In this document: positions 8,336 through 15,932 of the stretch, piece by piece
How the letters are laid out: each line of letters starts with the position of its first letter
Position numbering within the stretch: position 1 is the first letter of the stretch
Origin: Planctomycetaceae bacterium
Lineage (GTDB): Bacteria > Planctomycetota > Planctomycetia > Pirellulales > Thermoguttaceae
Assembly: GCA_012719125.1 (NCBI GenBank)
Contig: JAAYAY010000194.1
Coordinates: 1 to 64,000, forward strand
DNA: 64,000 nt
Reading direction: 5' to 3'
The notes under the pieces: model-generated
The model's database searches: none
Told to the model about the DNA's origin: nothing
The model's input: only the letters and a program-made list of their open reading frames with translations
Made by a program: the position numbers and the translations under genes

Positions 8336-9877
8336 ATGAGCTACGAATCACTGCCAACGGTTATTCAGGGCGGAATGGGAATCGCGGTCTCGGGATGGCG
8401 TCTTGCCCGGGCCGTATCGCGAACGGGACAACTCGGAGTCGTCTCCGGCACGGCACTCGACAGCGTGCTTGCCCGGCGGCTTCAGGTCGGCGACCCGGAC
8501 GGAAACGTCCGTCGCGCCTTAGCTCACTTCCCCATTCCGGGGGTGGCTGAACGGATCCTCGACCGTTACTTCATCCCGGGAGGGAAGCCGGAAGCGAAGC
8601 CCTATCGAGCTAATCCGAATCCGATGTTGCGGCCTAGCCGCCTTCTGCAGGATCTCCTCGTCGCCAGCAACTTCGTCGAGGTCTTCCTGGCCAGGGAAGG
8701 GCACGACAACCCGGTCGGCATCAACTATCTGGAGAAGATTCAACTCCCCACATTGCCGTCGATCTTCGGCGCCATGCTGGCGGGAGTCTCTTGGATCCTC
8801 ATGGGAGCGGGTATCCCGCGAACGATCCCCGGCATACTCGATCGGTTCGCGGCCGGTGAGCCGGCCGAACTGGAAGTCAACGTTCTCGGTACGGGACGCC
8901 GCGACGACGTGGTGAGTCAATTCGACCCCGTAGCGTATACCGGCGCACAGGAACTGGAAATCTCGCGGCCGAATTTCGCCGCCATCGTGTCGTCGGCCAC
9001 TCTGGCCACCATGCTGACGAAAAAATCGACCGGCAAGGTGAACGGCTTCGTGGTCGAAGGGTTCTCGGCCGGCGGACACAACGCCCCGCCGCGCGGCAAG
9101 ATGCAGCTCACCGCAGACGGACAACCGATTTACGGCGAGAGGGACATTCCCGATATTGAAGCGATCCGTTCGTTGGGCTTGCCTTTCTGGCTGGCCGGAT
9201 CGTGTGCCCGCCCGGAATTGGTGGCCGATGCCGTTCGCCGCGGCGCCACGGGCGTCCAAGTGGGAACCGCCTTCGCCTATTGTGAGGAATCGGATCTCGA
9301 CCCCCAACTCAAGAAGAGCGTCCTCCTGGCAAGTCGCGCAGGAACCGCGAGGGTCTTCACCGATCCTGTCGCCTCTCCCGCCGGTTTTCCCTTCAAGGTC
9401 GTGCAATTGGACGAGAGTCTTTCGCACGAATCGAACTATCGGGACAGGAAACGAGTTTGCGATCTCGGCTATCTCCGCCACGCCTACGAGAAGGAAGACG
9501 GCACGATCGGCTGGCGCTGCCCGGCGGAGCCCGAGGAAGACTACCTTCGCAAGGGCGGCGACCTCGAAGACACCAAGGGTCGAAAATGCATCTGTAACGC
9601 CTTGATGGCGAACATCAGCCTCGGCCAGGTGCAGAAAGACGGCCGGCCCGAAGGCGCCTTGGTCACGTCCGGCGACGAGGTTGCCGACGTTGCCCGGCTC
9701 TTGATGAACGGAAGCCTCTCGTACACCGCCGCCGACGTCGTCCAATACCTCCTGCGAGATCTGATGTCCCACGGCGGCACACCGCCGACGGCAGATTCCC
9801 TGGCGGCCGGCGATCGAGACGAAGTCCTCACGGCCGCGAACGATCGAACGCCGGAACCGACGGAAGTCACCCGCTAG
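8336..9877 (+). CDS. Nitronate monooxygenase / 2-nitropropane dioxygenase family flavoprotein
   Basis: A TIM-barrel flavoprotein of 513 residues. The N-terminus (VIQGGMGIAVSGWRLARAV) is the typical IQGGM start of the family. FVVEGFSAGGHNAPPRG corresponds to the conserved EGxxAGGH motif near the flavin and catalytic histidine. LPFWLAGSCARPELV and GATGVQVGTAFAYCEES are the late barrel strands that bind the FMN phosphate. The family oxidises alkyl nitronates with FMN, though many members have other or unknown substrates. It is longer than the classic 350-residue enzymes, with a C-terminal extension containing KCICNAL. Start ATG 8336. It is single and cytosolic, with no operon partner. Confidence 0.85.
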   Translation: MSYESLPTVIQGGMGIAVSGWRLARAVSRTGQLGVVSGTALDSVLARRLQVGDPDGNVRRALAHFPIPGVAERILDRYFIPGGKPEAKPYRANPNPMLRPSRLLQDLLVASNFVEVFLAREGHDNPVGINYLEKIQLPTLPSIFGAMLAGVSWILMGAGIPRTIPGILDRFAAGEPAELEVNVLGTGRRDDVVSQFDPVAYTGAQELEISRPNFAAIVSSATLATMLTKKSTGKVNGFVVEGFSAGGHNAPPRGKMQLTADGQPIYGERDIPDIEAIRSLGLPFWLAGSCARPELVADAVRRGATGVQVGTAFAYCEESDLDPQLKKSVLLASRAGTARVFTDPVASPAGFPFKVVQLDESLSHESNYRDRKRVCDLGYLRHAYEKEDGTIGWRCPAEPEEDYLRKGGDLEDTKGRKCICNALMANISLGQVQKDGRPEGALVTSGDEVADVARLLMNGSLSYTAADVVQYLLRDLMSHGGTPPTADSLAAGDRDEVLTAANDRTPEPTEVTR

Positions 9878-9895
9878 TGCCGTTCTCAGACGGCA
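9878..9895 (+). terminator. Hairpin just after the nitronate monooxygenase gene
   Basis: TGCCGT and ACGGCA form a perfect six-base stem around a six-base loop directly after the TAG stop. There is no T-run behind it, so it is at best a weak or Rho-assisted terminator. Confidence 0.3.
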
Positions 9896-9916
9896 ATTGA
9901 GGCAGAAGCAGCCCTT

Positions 9917-9937
9917 CGTCATTCCCGCGAAGGCAGG
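9917..9937. repeat. Dispersed-repeat half site (CGTCATTCCCGCGAAGG type)
   Basis: The string CGTCATTCCCGCGAAGGC is the well-known half of REP-like palindromes that occur in many unrelated bacterial genomes. The usual complementary half is not intact here. It sits exactly where homology of the adjacent esterase fragment has been lost, suggesting that the repeat marks the break. Confidence 0.45.
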
Positions 9938-10239
9938 CGTCTGGACGCCGCGCCTTTCGTACCAGTCGCCACAATCCTGCTCGTGTTGGAGTTCCCATTG
10001 CACGTCGCCCGCAGCATGGTCTGCGTGCCGCCGCCGCTCGCGCCGGTCACGGCGATGCGCTGCGGGTCGACCTCCGGCAGACGCAGCAAAAAGTCGAGGC
10101 CGCGCACCGCGTTGAGCGTCTGCAGACCCAGAACGTTCTGGCAGTGCGACTCGGCCTGCGGGCTGTACAGGCCCCAATTCTCGGTTGTGTTCATCTCGGG
10201 CGCCTCTGGTTCGCGGGGAGACGCACGAAGTGATGCCAT
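9919..10239 (-). pseudogene. Fragment of an acetyl-xylan-esterase-like alpha/beta hydrolase
   Basis: From [18 protein letters not shown] through [17 protein letters not shown] the frame matches the centre of large planctomycete acetyl-xylan-esterase or dienelactone-hydrolase-like proteins. GASGGG is the nucleophile elbow with the catalytic serine. Homology stops about eight residues later (TQTMLRA) and the frame continues through unrelated sequence containing the REP-like half site. The N-terminal signal part and the acid/histidine half of the catalytic triad are missing. This is an internal remnant and not a working enzyme. Confidence 0.6.
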
Positions 10240-10255
10240 TCTCGCCTCGGCGAGC

Positions 10256-10645
10256 TCACGGCGTCAAGACTGGCTGGGCGGTGCTGGGAGTCTCCTCGGA
10301 ACCGGCTTGTTCGTTCAGTCTCTTCCACACGCTCTCGATGATGACCATGGAGGCATCGTCCGGGTGCTTCTTGTCACAGGACTTGAGCAAGGCGTCATTG
10401 CCTTGCCAGAGCCCAAAGGAATTCCTGATGCCCGTTCCCCATCCAAAATGGAACTCAATCAAGTCTTCTTTCTTCGTCGAACGCACCGTCTGCTTGTCGT
10501 CATCACTCATGTCGGCAATCAGTCTGGCGGTTGCCTCCTCCAATGTCTTGGGCCAGTCCTCTTGCGGCAGTGGTTCCGTCTGCTTCTGGCAACTTGCCAG
10601 GCACAAGACGGCAATCGCCAAACCATTGGAGACACGTCGCTTCAT
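10256..10645 (-). CDS. DUF6794-containing lipoprotein
   Basis: A 129-residue protein with a lipoprotein signal: MKRR, a short hydrophobic core and a lipobox LASC followed by a polar stretch. The rest ([21 protein letters not shown], then [19 protein letters not shown] and [11 protein letters not shown]) matches the compact domain known as DUF6794, found widely in bacteria without known function. The invariant-looking [11 protein letters not shown] and HPDDAS segments are present, so the domain is complete. It sits beside the esterase fragment, with no obvious operon partner. Confidence 0.75.
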   Translation of the reverse strand: MKRRVSNGLAIAVLCLASCQKQTEPLPQEDWPKTLEEATARLIADMSDDDKQTVRSTKKEDLIEFHFGWGTGIRNSFGLWQGNDALLKSCDKKHPDDASMVIIESVWKRLNEQAGSEETPSTAQPVLTP

Positions 10646-10874
10646 ATTCTGTGTTCCGAAGTTGCCGGTGCTGCCCGGGTTCGTTTTCCTCCAAACGGCC
10701 CAAGGCCGGCCCCGTTGTCACTGAGGATACCGCACCGGCTTGCCAAGGCAACCCGTCTCTTCGGCATTTCAAGCGGATTGGCCGGGTCTTACATGCGACC
10801 GCCGCACTCGCCAGAATAGCGGGGGGTGCAACCAGGCCGACATGACCACGTCCAGGAATACCAAGGAGGCGACC

Positions 10875-11612
10875 ATGCTCAAGCTCGCATCTCTGTTTCT
10901 CCCCGTTGCAGTCGCGTGCTCCGGGGCCGCGGCCGAGGAGCTTCTGCCGATGGAGCACGTGGTCGTGTTCAACAACAACGGGCGCGTGCCGCCCAGTCCG
11001 AACGTCTATCCCCTGTTTCGCCTCTCCGAACGGTTCGGGCTGGTCGAGGACTTCTACACGTCCTCCAGCCTCGACGTTTCGCTGCCCGGGAACCTCACGC
11101 GGTCGCGGATGCTCTACGTGGGCCAGTACTGTGATGAGTTGCCCCTGTTTCGCGATCCCGCGATTGGCGAGGCCGTTCGGGAGCACCTGAAGCAGGGGGG
11201 CATCCTGGTCTTCGACTACAACACGGGCACGCCCCAAGGCCGATTCCACCCGGAGACCGACAAGTTCCTCAAGTCGGTGGGTGTCGAATCGCCCGGCGTT
11301 TTCCAGACGGGTTACGGGTCGAGCCGGCTTGCGGAGGCCGGAAGCCACGCGATTGTTTCCCAGCCAGTAGCGGTCGGCGGAAAAGGTGTCGGGCATTACG
11401 GCTGGTGGGAGAAGTGGTCGCCGGACCAGGTTGTGCTGGCCCGCGATCAGGCCAAGCCGGGCCAGGCGACGTTGATTCTGCAGGAAGGCGTCCTGGGGAA
11501 GGGCGCAGTGCTCTTCAGCCAACTGCCGACGGTGTTCCGATCGGATGACGGCCTGGCTTTCGACCTGGTTCACAACATCATCGCGTACGCATACGGCGAC
11601 AGGAGGAAGTAA
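10875..11612 (+). CDS. Secreted ThuA/GATase-like protein of unknown function
   Basis: ATG 10875 is chosen because AAGGAGG lies seven bases upstream and the encoded N-terminus (MLKLASLFLPVAVACSGAAA) is a clean signal peptide. A longer in-frame reading exists upstream but lacks one. The mature part of about 225 residues alternates strands and helices: LPLFRDPAIGEAVREHLKQGGILVFDY, then GKGAVLFSQLPT. This is the pattern of GATase-1-like or ThuA-like domains that planctomycetes attach to sugar-degrading enzymes. It ends two bases before the giant GH42-like gene, whose ribosome site lies inside its 3' end, so the two are almost certainly co-translated. Confidence 0.65.
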   Translation: MLKLASLFLPVAVACSGAAAEELLPMEHVVVFNNNGRVPPSPNVYPLFRLSERFGLVEDFYTSSSLDVSLPGNLTRSRMLYVGQYCDELPLFRDPAIGEAVREHLKQGGILVFDYNTGTPQGRFHPETDKFLKSVGVESPGVFQTGYGSSRLAEAGSHAIVSQPVAVGGKGVGHYGWWEKWSPDQVVLARDQAKPGQATLILQEGVLGKGAVLFSQLPTVFRSDDGLAFDLVHNIIAYAYGDRRK

Positions 11613-11614
11613 CG

Positions 11615-14600
11615 ATGGTGCCGCAACGAAGAGTGTATCCCTACGCGATCGGTCTGCTGCTCGGCGCCTTGGTGAGCGCGGTGTGCGGCGAAGTGCCGGA
11701 ACGTTTCAAGATCGCCTCCACGCCGATCGAGACGCCCCATGTGAAGTGGGCCAAGCCGCTGCCGGGCGGCCCGCTGCGGGTCCTCTGCTTCGTCCCCATT
11801 CCCACGCAGCGCGACGTGATCGAGCTTGCCCAGCGGCTGGATATGGACTACGAACTGGTCGCCTTCCCCGATCCCATCATGGACGCCGACATGGCCAAGG
11901 GATTCCACGAGCACCTGGCCGGCGAGCCTTTCGATGCGATTCTCCTCAGCAAGGTGCCCTTGGCCACGTTGCCCCAGGAGACCCAGGAACTGCTGGTTGC
12001 CAAGGTGCGCGAGGGGGCCGGGCTGCTGAACGTCCATTCGACCGCCACGCTGAAGACGGGCGAGATCTTGAATGTCTCGGATGACGGCGCGATGCTGGAG
12101 ACCGCCCTCCCGCTGCATTTGCTGCCCGAACGGGCCAGGCCCAAGGTGACTCTGGGCCGGAAAGGCCGGGGACGTTGCGTTCAGTTGGTCTATCCGGGCG
12201 GAGTGACTTGCTTCACGCCGGTGGTCGACTCCAGAGAAGTCGACTACCGCGATTGGGAAACGTACTACCAGTTGCTGTGCCGGACCGTGCTGTGGGCTGC
12301 CGGGCGGGAGTCGGGCGTCGAGATCCTGTCGGTCTGGCCCAGCGCCACGGCCCAGCGGCAACCGGCCGATCCATGGCTTATCGAGGAGTTGATCACGACT
12401 CGGCGGCCCTGCCTCGACCGGACCACGGGGACATGGCGAGTCGAATCGACTGAGACGAAGTGGGCCCTCGACACCTGGCGAGGCTACGGCGTCACCGTCG
12501 CACACCAAGACGGGAAGCTCAAGATCACCGAGTCGAATCTGCGTGGGCAGGAGGGCTTTGCCGCCGGCACGTTCGACGTCGATCTCGGCCGCACTCCGAT
12601 CGTGGAAGTCACTGTCGACCAGGCCAGCCGCTGGAGCCTGTTCGTACCCGATCCGCACTTCGAGCGTGCCGTGGCCACGCTTCAGGAAGAAACCGCGGAG
12701 ACGGGCGCAAAGCGATTCGACTTGCGGGAGGTGCAAGGCCTCGAGGGACTTCGGGGCCCGACGTCGTTGACGCTCTGTTTCTCCACGCACGGCGACGGCT
12801 CGTCTCTCGTGCTCGGCTCGCTGGAGTTTCTCACGGCCGACGGCAACGCCCCTGGCGATCAGTCGGCGCCCTCGCCGGTGCCCGAGTCGGCCGGCGTGGC
12901 CCTGCGGCTGCAAAGCGGCTCGGCCACCGGGGCCACAATCACGGCCACCTATCGCGGGCTCGACCACTACCGGCCCGTGGAGGAGCAGGAACAACGTGTC
13001 TCGCTCGAAAAGACAAAGCCGATCGAGCTGACGTTCCCGCTGGTCGACCGGAGTTCCGGCCGGCCCCATACGGTCGACTTCGTCATTCGCGACGCTCAGG
13101 GCCGGTCGCTGGGATTCGCGTCGGCCAGCTACGAAGTTGCCTCGCCGTTGGCGATCGAGTCGTGGGGTTCGGAAAAAACGTTCTATCGCCGCGGCGACCA
13201 GGCAGTCATGCTGGCAGCCTTCGACAACCAATCGGCGGCCCGCGAGGTGGGATTCGAGGCAGAACTCTTCGATATGTACGGGCGGCTCGTGGCGTCACAG
13301 GCCGAGAGGGTTGTCATCGCGGCCGGCAAGAGCGGGCAGAAACTCGTGTTGCCCACCGCCGGCTCGCTGACGACGCTCAACCGGGCCCGGCTGCGGGTCT
13401 CCGACGCCAAGGGCCTGCTCGGCCAGGCCGAGGCCTACGTCTATCTGCCAGAATCCAGCCCAGCCTGGGACGACTACCTGGTCTCCACTTCGCAGTTCAG
13501 CAATCGCAATCGCTATTTGCGTCCCTACTTCAGCACCGTCGCTCGCGACATCGGGATCGAGGGGATGGTCGTCCCGCTCGGCTACACGACCGAAGTGCTC
13601 CAGCAGGCGGCCCCGATCATGTACTGGGGTGCGGCCGACGTGCGGGCCTTCGGCTACAATTTCCATGGCGAGGAAAACTCGACCGCTCGCAAGCCCTGCC
13701 TGAGCGACCCGGAGACGCGTACGAAGGTCTCTGCGGCCTATGAGAAACTAGGCGAGGAGTTGAAACCGTATGGCCCGATGGCGATTGCGTCGCTGGAGGA
13801 TGAAAGCGAACTCAGCGGCGCCCGGTTCTCGAATCTCGAGGTCTGCACCAGCGAGTTCTGCACGCGGCGCTACCGCGAGTGGCTCGAAGGGCACTACAAG
13901 ACGATCGATGCCCTGAACCGCGAATGGGACAGCACGTACGGATCGTTCGGCCAGATCGAGCCGATGACGTTCGAGGAAGCTCGCCGGCGGGCGAACCCGG
14001 CCCCCTGGGTCGACTGGCGAACCTTTATGGAGCACGTGTGGCTCGACGCCCTGCTGCTCACGCGTCAGGGCGTCAAGAAACACTATCCGGAGGTGCGGAT
14101 GGGTTTCTCCAATTCGTTCGGCCAGATGCCGTTTTCGGGCTGGGATTTCGCCACGCTTTCCCGCCACGTCGACATGACGATCGAGTATCCGACGATCATC
14201 GATCATCTCATGCCGCCGAAGAACGACGACGCCTTCGAGGCCGACAACCTGCCGATGGACATCGCGATCCGGCAAAAGCTCGACATCCGCAGATCGTTCA
14301 TGGACGACGCTTGCCCCTCTCCCGGTTGGATCTGGTACGATCGCAGCCGCCAGGGCGCCGAACTGAAGCCGTGGTGGATGGCCTTCATCGGCGCGCGGGG
14401 CTGCACGCCTTGGGGCCCCGATTCGCTTGGAGTGCAATCAGGCGCGACGCGAATGAGCTTTTGGGCGTTCATTCATCCGCTGCTGGCCCACACGCAGAGT
14501 TCGCGGTGGCTGGCCGACAGCCTTGGCGACTTGAACCGAGGCGTCGGGAAGATCTTCGTCGATTACGACAAGGCGCCGGCCGCGGTGGCCGTGCTCTACT

Positions 14601-15775
14601 CCCAGCCCAGCATGCACCTGGCATGGGCTTGGTCGGACGTCGAGAGTGCGTTCAACCCCAAGACCGACAGTCTGTACGCGTGGTACTACAAGTCGCGAGT
14701 GAACGTCACTCGCCTGCTTCGCGAGCAGGGCCTATCGTATCGATTTGTGGACTCTTCGCAGATCGACTCGGGCGGGCTCCGCCAGTATCGGGCGCTGTTT
14801 CTGCCCTGCTCGCTCTGCCTTTCCGATGAGACGCTCGACCAGATTCGCCGGTTTGCCGAAGGCGGAGGCCTGGTCATTGCCGACATCGGCGCCGGTGCGG
14901 CCGACGTCCACGGCAAGCCGCTCGACGACCGCCGCCTCGTCCGAGATCTGTTCGGGATCACCCGTACGGCCGTGTGCCGCAAGGTTGAACCCCGCGCAGT
15001 CATGACGGCAGCGGACGGCAAGATCCCGATGCCCGAAGGGATGCGATTGGCAGGAGGCGATACGCTCGCCGCGCCCCAGTCGGCAGGCGAGGCAGGTCTC
15101 CCGGCGATCGTCGTCAGCGAGTTGGGACGCGGCCGGGCCGTCTACCTGAACGGCTTCCTGGGCTACAACCTCCCATCGCGCAAGTGGATGCGGGACCTGC
15201 TGGGATCGGCCGGAGTGCCGAGCCCTGCTCGCATCACCAGCGGCGGCCAGGAACACATGGGATACGAGTCGGCGGCCTTCTCGCGTGGCGGTATCCGCGT
15301 GCTCGGCATTCTGCGGCTCCGCAACGAGGATCACCCCACCCAGGTTCAAGTTGCCGAGCGCGGGCATCTGTATGATGTACGCGGCGGCAAGTACTTGGGT
15401 CTGACCGATACGGCCCAGTTCGACCTGAGCGAAAAGGCGGCGGCCGTCTTGGCCCTCGTGCCCTACGAGATTCGGGGGGTTGAGCTGCGCGTCCGGCCGG
15501 AGCGCACCGGGTCCGGCGGCGAAGTCGCGGTCGACGCCTCGGTGACGGGCAGCGAGGGCAGACTGGGCGACCACGTGCTGCGCGTGGAGGTCTATGATCC
15601 ATCCGGTTGCCTGAGCCGGGCGTACACCGACAACGTGCTGGCGGTGGGCGGCCGGTGGCAGGGGAACATTCCCACGGCGGCCAACGACCAACCCGGAGCC
15701 TGGCGAGTGGCGGTCTGCGACGTCATCAGCGGCAGGCGAGCTGAAGCGAGATTCACGATCGCCGAGCCGAAGTGA
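11615..15775 (+). CDS. Giant secreted GH42-like glycoside hydrolase with ThuA-like domain
   Basis: This 1386-residue exported protein starts with a short hydrophobic signal. Residues about 45-200 form a ThuA/GATase-like domain (LRVLCFVPIPTQRDV to LLNVHSTATLK). Two beta-sandwich stretches follow. Residues about 630-980 resemble the GH42 TIM barrel: CTSEFCTRRYREWLEG then DALNREWDSTYGSF is the classic segment, with acidic candidates in ASLEDESE and MTIEYPTIID. Residues about 985-1100 look like the GH42 trimerisation domain. The C-terminus is a beta-domain. GH42 enzymes are mostly beta-galactosidases, but the substrate cannot be read here. The AGGAGGAAG ribosome site overlaps the preceding gene. 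Confidence 0.7.
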   Translation: MVPQRRVYPYAIGLLLGALVSAVCGEVPERFKIASTPIETPHVKWAKPLPGGPLRVLCFVPIPTQRDVIELAQRLDMDYELVAFPDPIMDADMAKGFHEHLAGEPFDAILLSKVPLATLPQETQELLVAKVREGAGLLNVHSTATLKTGEILNVSDDGAMLETALPLHLLPERARPKVTLGRKGRGRCVQLVYPGGVTCFTPVVDSREVDYRDWETYYQLLCRTVLWAAGRESGVEILSVWPSATAQRQPADPWLIEELITTRRPCLDRTTGTWRVESTETKWALDTWRGYGVTVAHQDGKLKITESNLRGQEGFAAGTFDVDLGRTPIVEVTVDQASRWSLFVPDPHFERAVATLQEETAETGAKRFDLREVQGLEGLRGPTSLTLCFSTHGDGSSLVLGSLEFLTADGNAPGDQSAPSPVPESAGVALRLQSGSATGATITATYRGLDHYRPVEEQEQRVSLEKTKPIELTFPLVDRSSGRPHTVDFVIRDAQGRSLGFASASYEVASPLAIESWGSEKTFYRRGDQAVMLAAFDNQSAAREVGFEAELFDMYGRLVASQAERVVIAAGKSGQKLVLPTAGSLTTLNRARLRVSDAKGLLGQAEAYVYLPESSPAWDDYLVSTSQFSNRNRYLRPYFSTVARDIGIEGMVVPLGYTTEVLQQAAPIMYWGAADVRAFGYNFHGEENSTARKPCLSDPETRTKVSAAYEKLGEELKPYGPMAIASLEDESELSGARFSNLEVCTSEFCTRRYREWLEGHYKTIDALNREWDSTYGSFGQIEPMTFEEARRRANPAPWVDWRTFMEHVWLDALLLTRQGVKKHYPEVRMGFSNSFGQMPFSGWDFATLSRHVDMTIEYPTIIDHLMPPKNDDAFEADNLPMDIAIRQKLDIRRSFMDDACPSPGWIWYDRSRQGAELKPWWMAFIGARGCTPWGPDSLGVQSGATRMSFWAFIHPLLAHTQSSRWLADSLGDLNRGVGKIFVDYDKAPAAVAVLYSQPSMHLAWAWSDVESAFNPKTDSLYAWYYKSRVNVTRLLREQGLSYRFVDSSQIDSGGLRQYRALFLPCSLCLSDETLDQIRRFAEGGGLVIADIGAGAADVHGKPLDDRRLVRDLFGITRTAVCRKVEPRAVMTAADGKIPMPEGMRLAGGDTLAAPQSAGEAGLPAIVVSELGRGRAVYLNGFLGYNLPSRKWMRDLLGSAGVPSPARITSGGQEHMGYESAAFSRGGIRVLGILRLRNEDHPTQVQVAERGHLYDVRGGKYLGLTDTAQFDLSEKAAAVLALVPYEIRGVELRVRPERTGSGGEVAVDASVTGSEGRLGDHVLRVEVYDPSGCLSRAYTDNVLAVGGRWQGNIPTAANDQPGAWRVAVCDVISGRRAEARFTIAEPK

Positions 15776-15829
15776 ATGGTGCCGGCCTGCTGGCCAAAAG
15801 GCCCAGGAGCGGGGCCTGTACCGAATTCT

Positions 15830-15925
15830 GTGCTCGTGATCGTGCCAGGAAGGGGACAGTCCCATTTCTGTGGCGTCCTGCCACAAAAATCGGGACAGTC
15901 CCCAGCATCACGGTCTGACGAGCAC
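15830..15925. repeat. Nested palindromic repeat element (GGGGACAGTCCC type)
   Basis: The 96 bases fold on themselves from end to end. The outer arms are GTGCTCGT and ACGAGCAC. Then GGGGACAGTCCC-ATTT-CTGTGGC pairs with GCCAC-AAAAATC-GGGACAGTCCCC, with a five-base loop between GTGGC and GCCAC. It lies between the stop of the GH42-like gene and the stop of the convergent helicase. Elements with the GGGACAGTCCC motif recur in many genomes and are thought to be mobilised by single-strand (REP-associated tyrosine) transposases. None is encoded here. It could also serve as a bidirectional terminator. Confidence 0.7.
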
Positions 15926-15932
15926 TGCCCGG

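Noticed and set aside
11570-13231. Long antisense frame (553 residues) and plus-strand shadow frames over the GH42-like gene.
   Set aside because: They follow the high-GC third-position pattern of the real gene and show no signal, motif or ribosome site.
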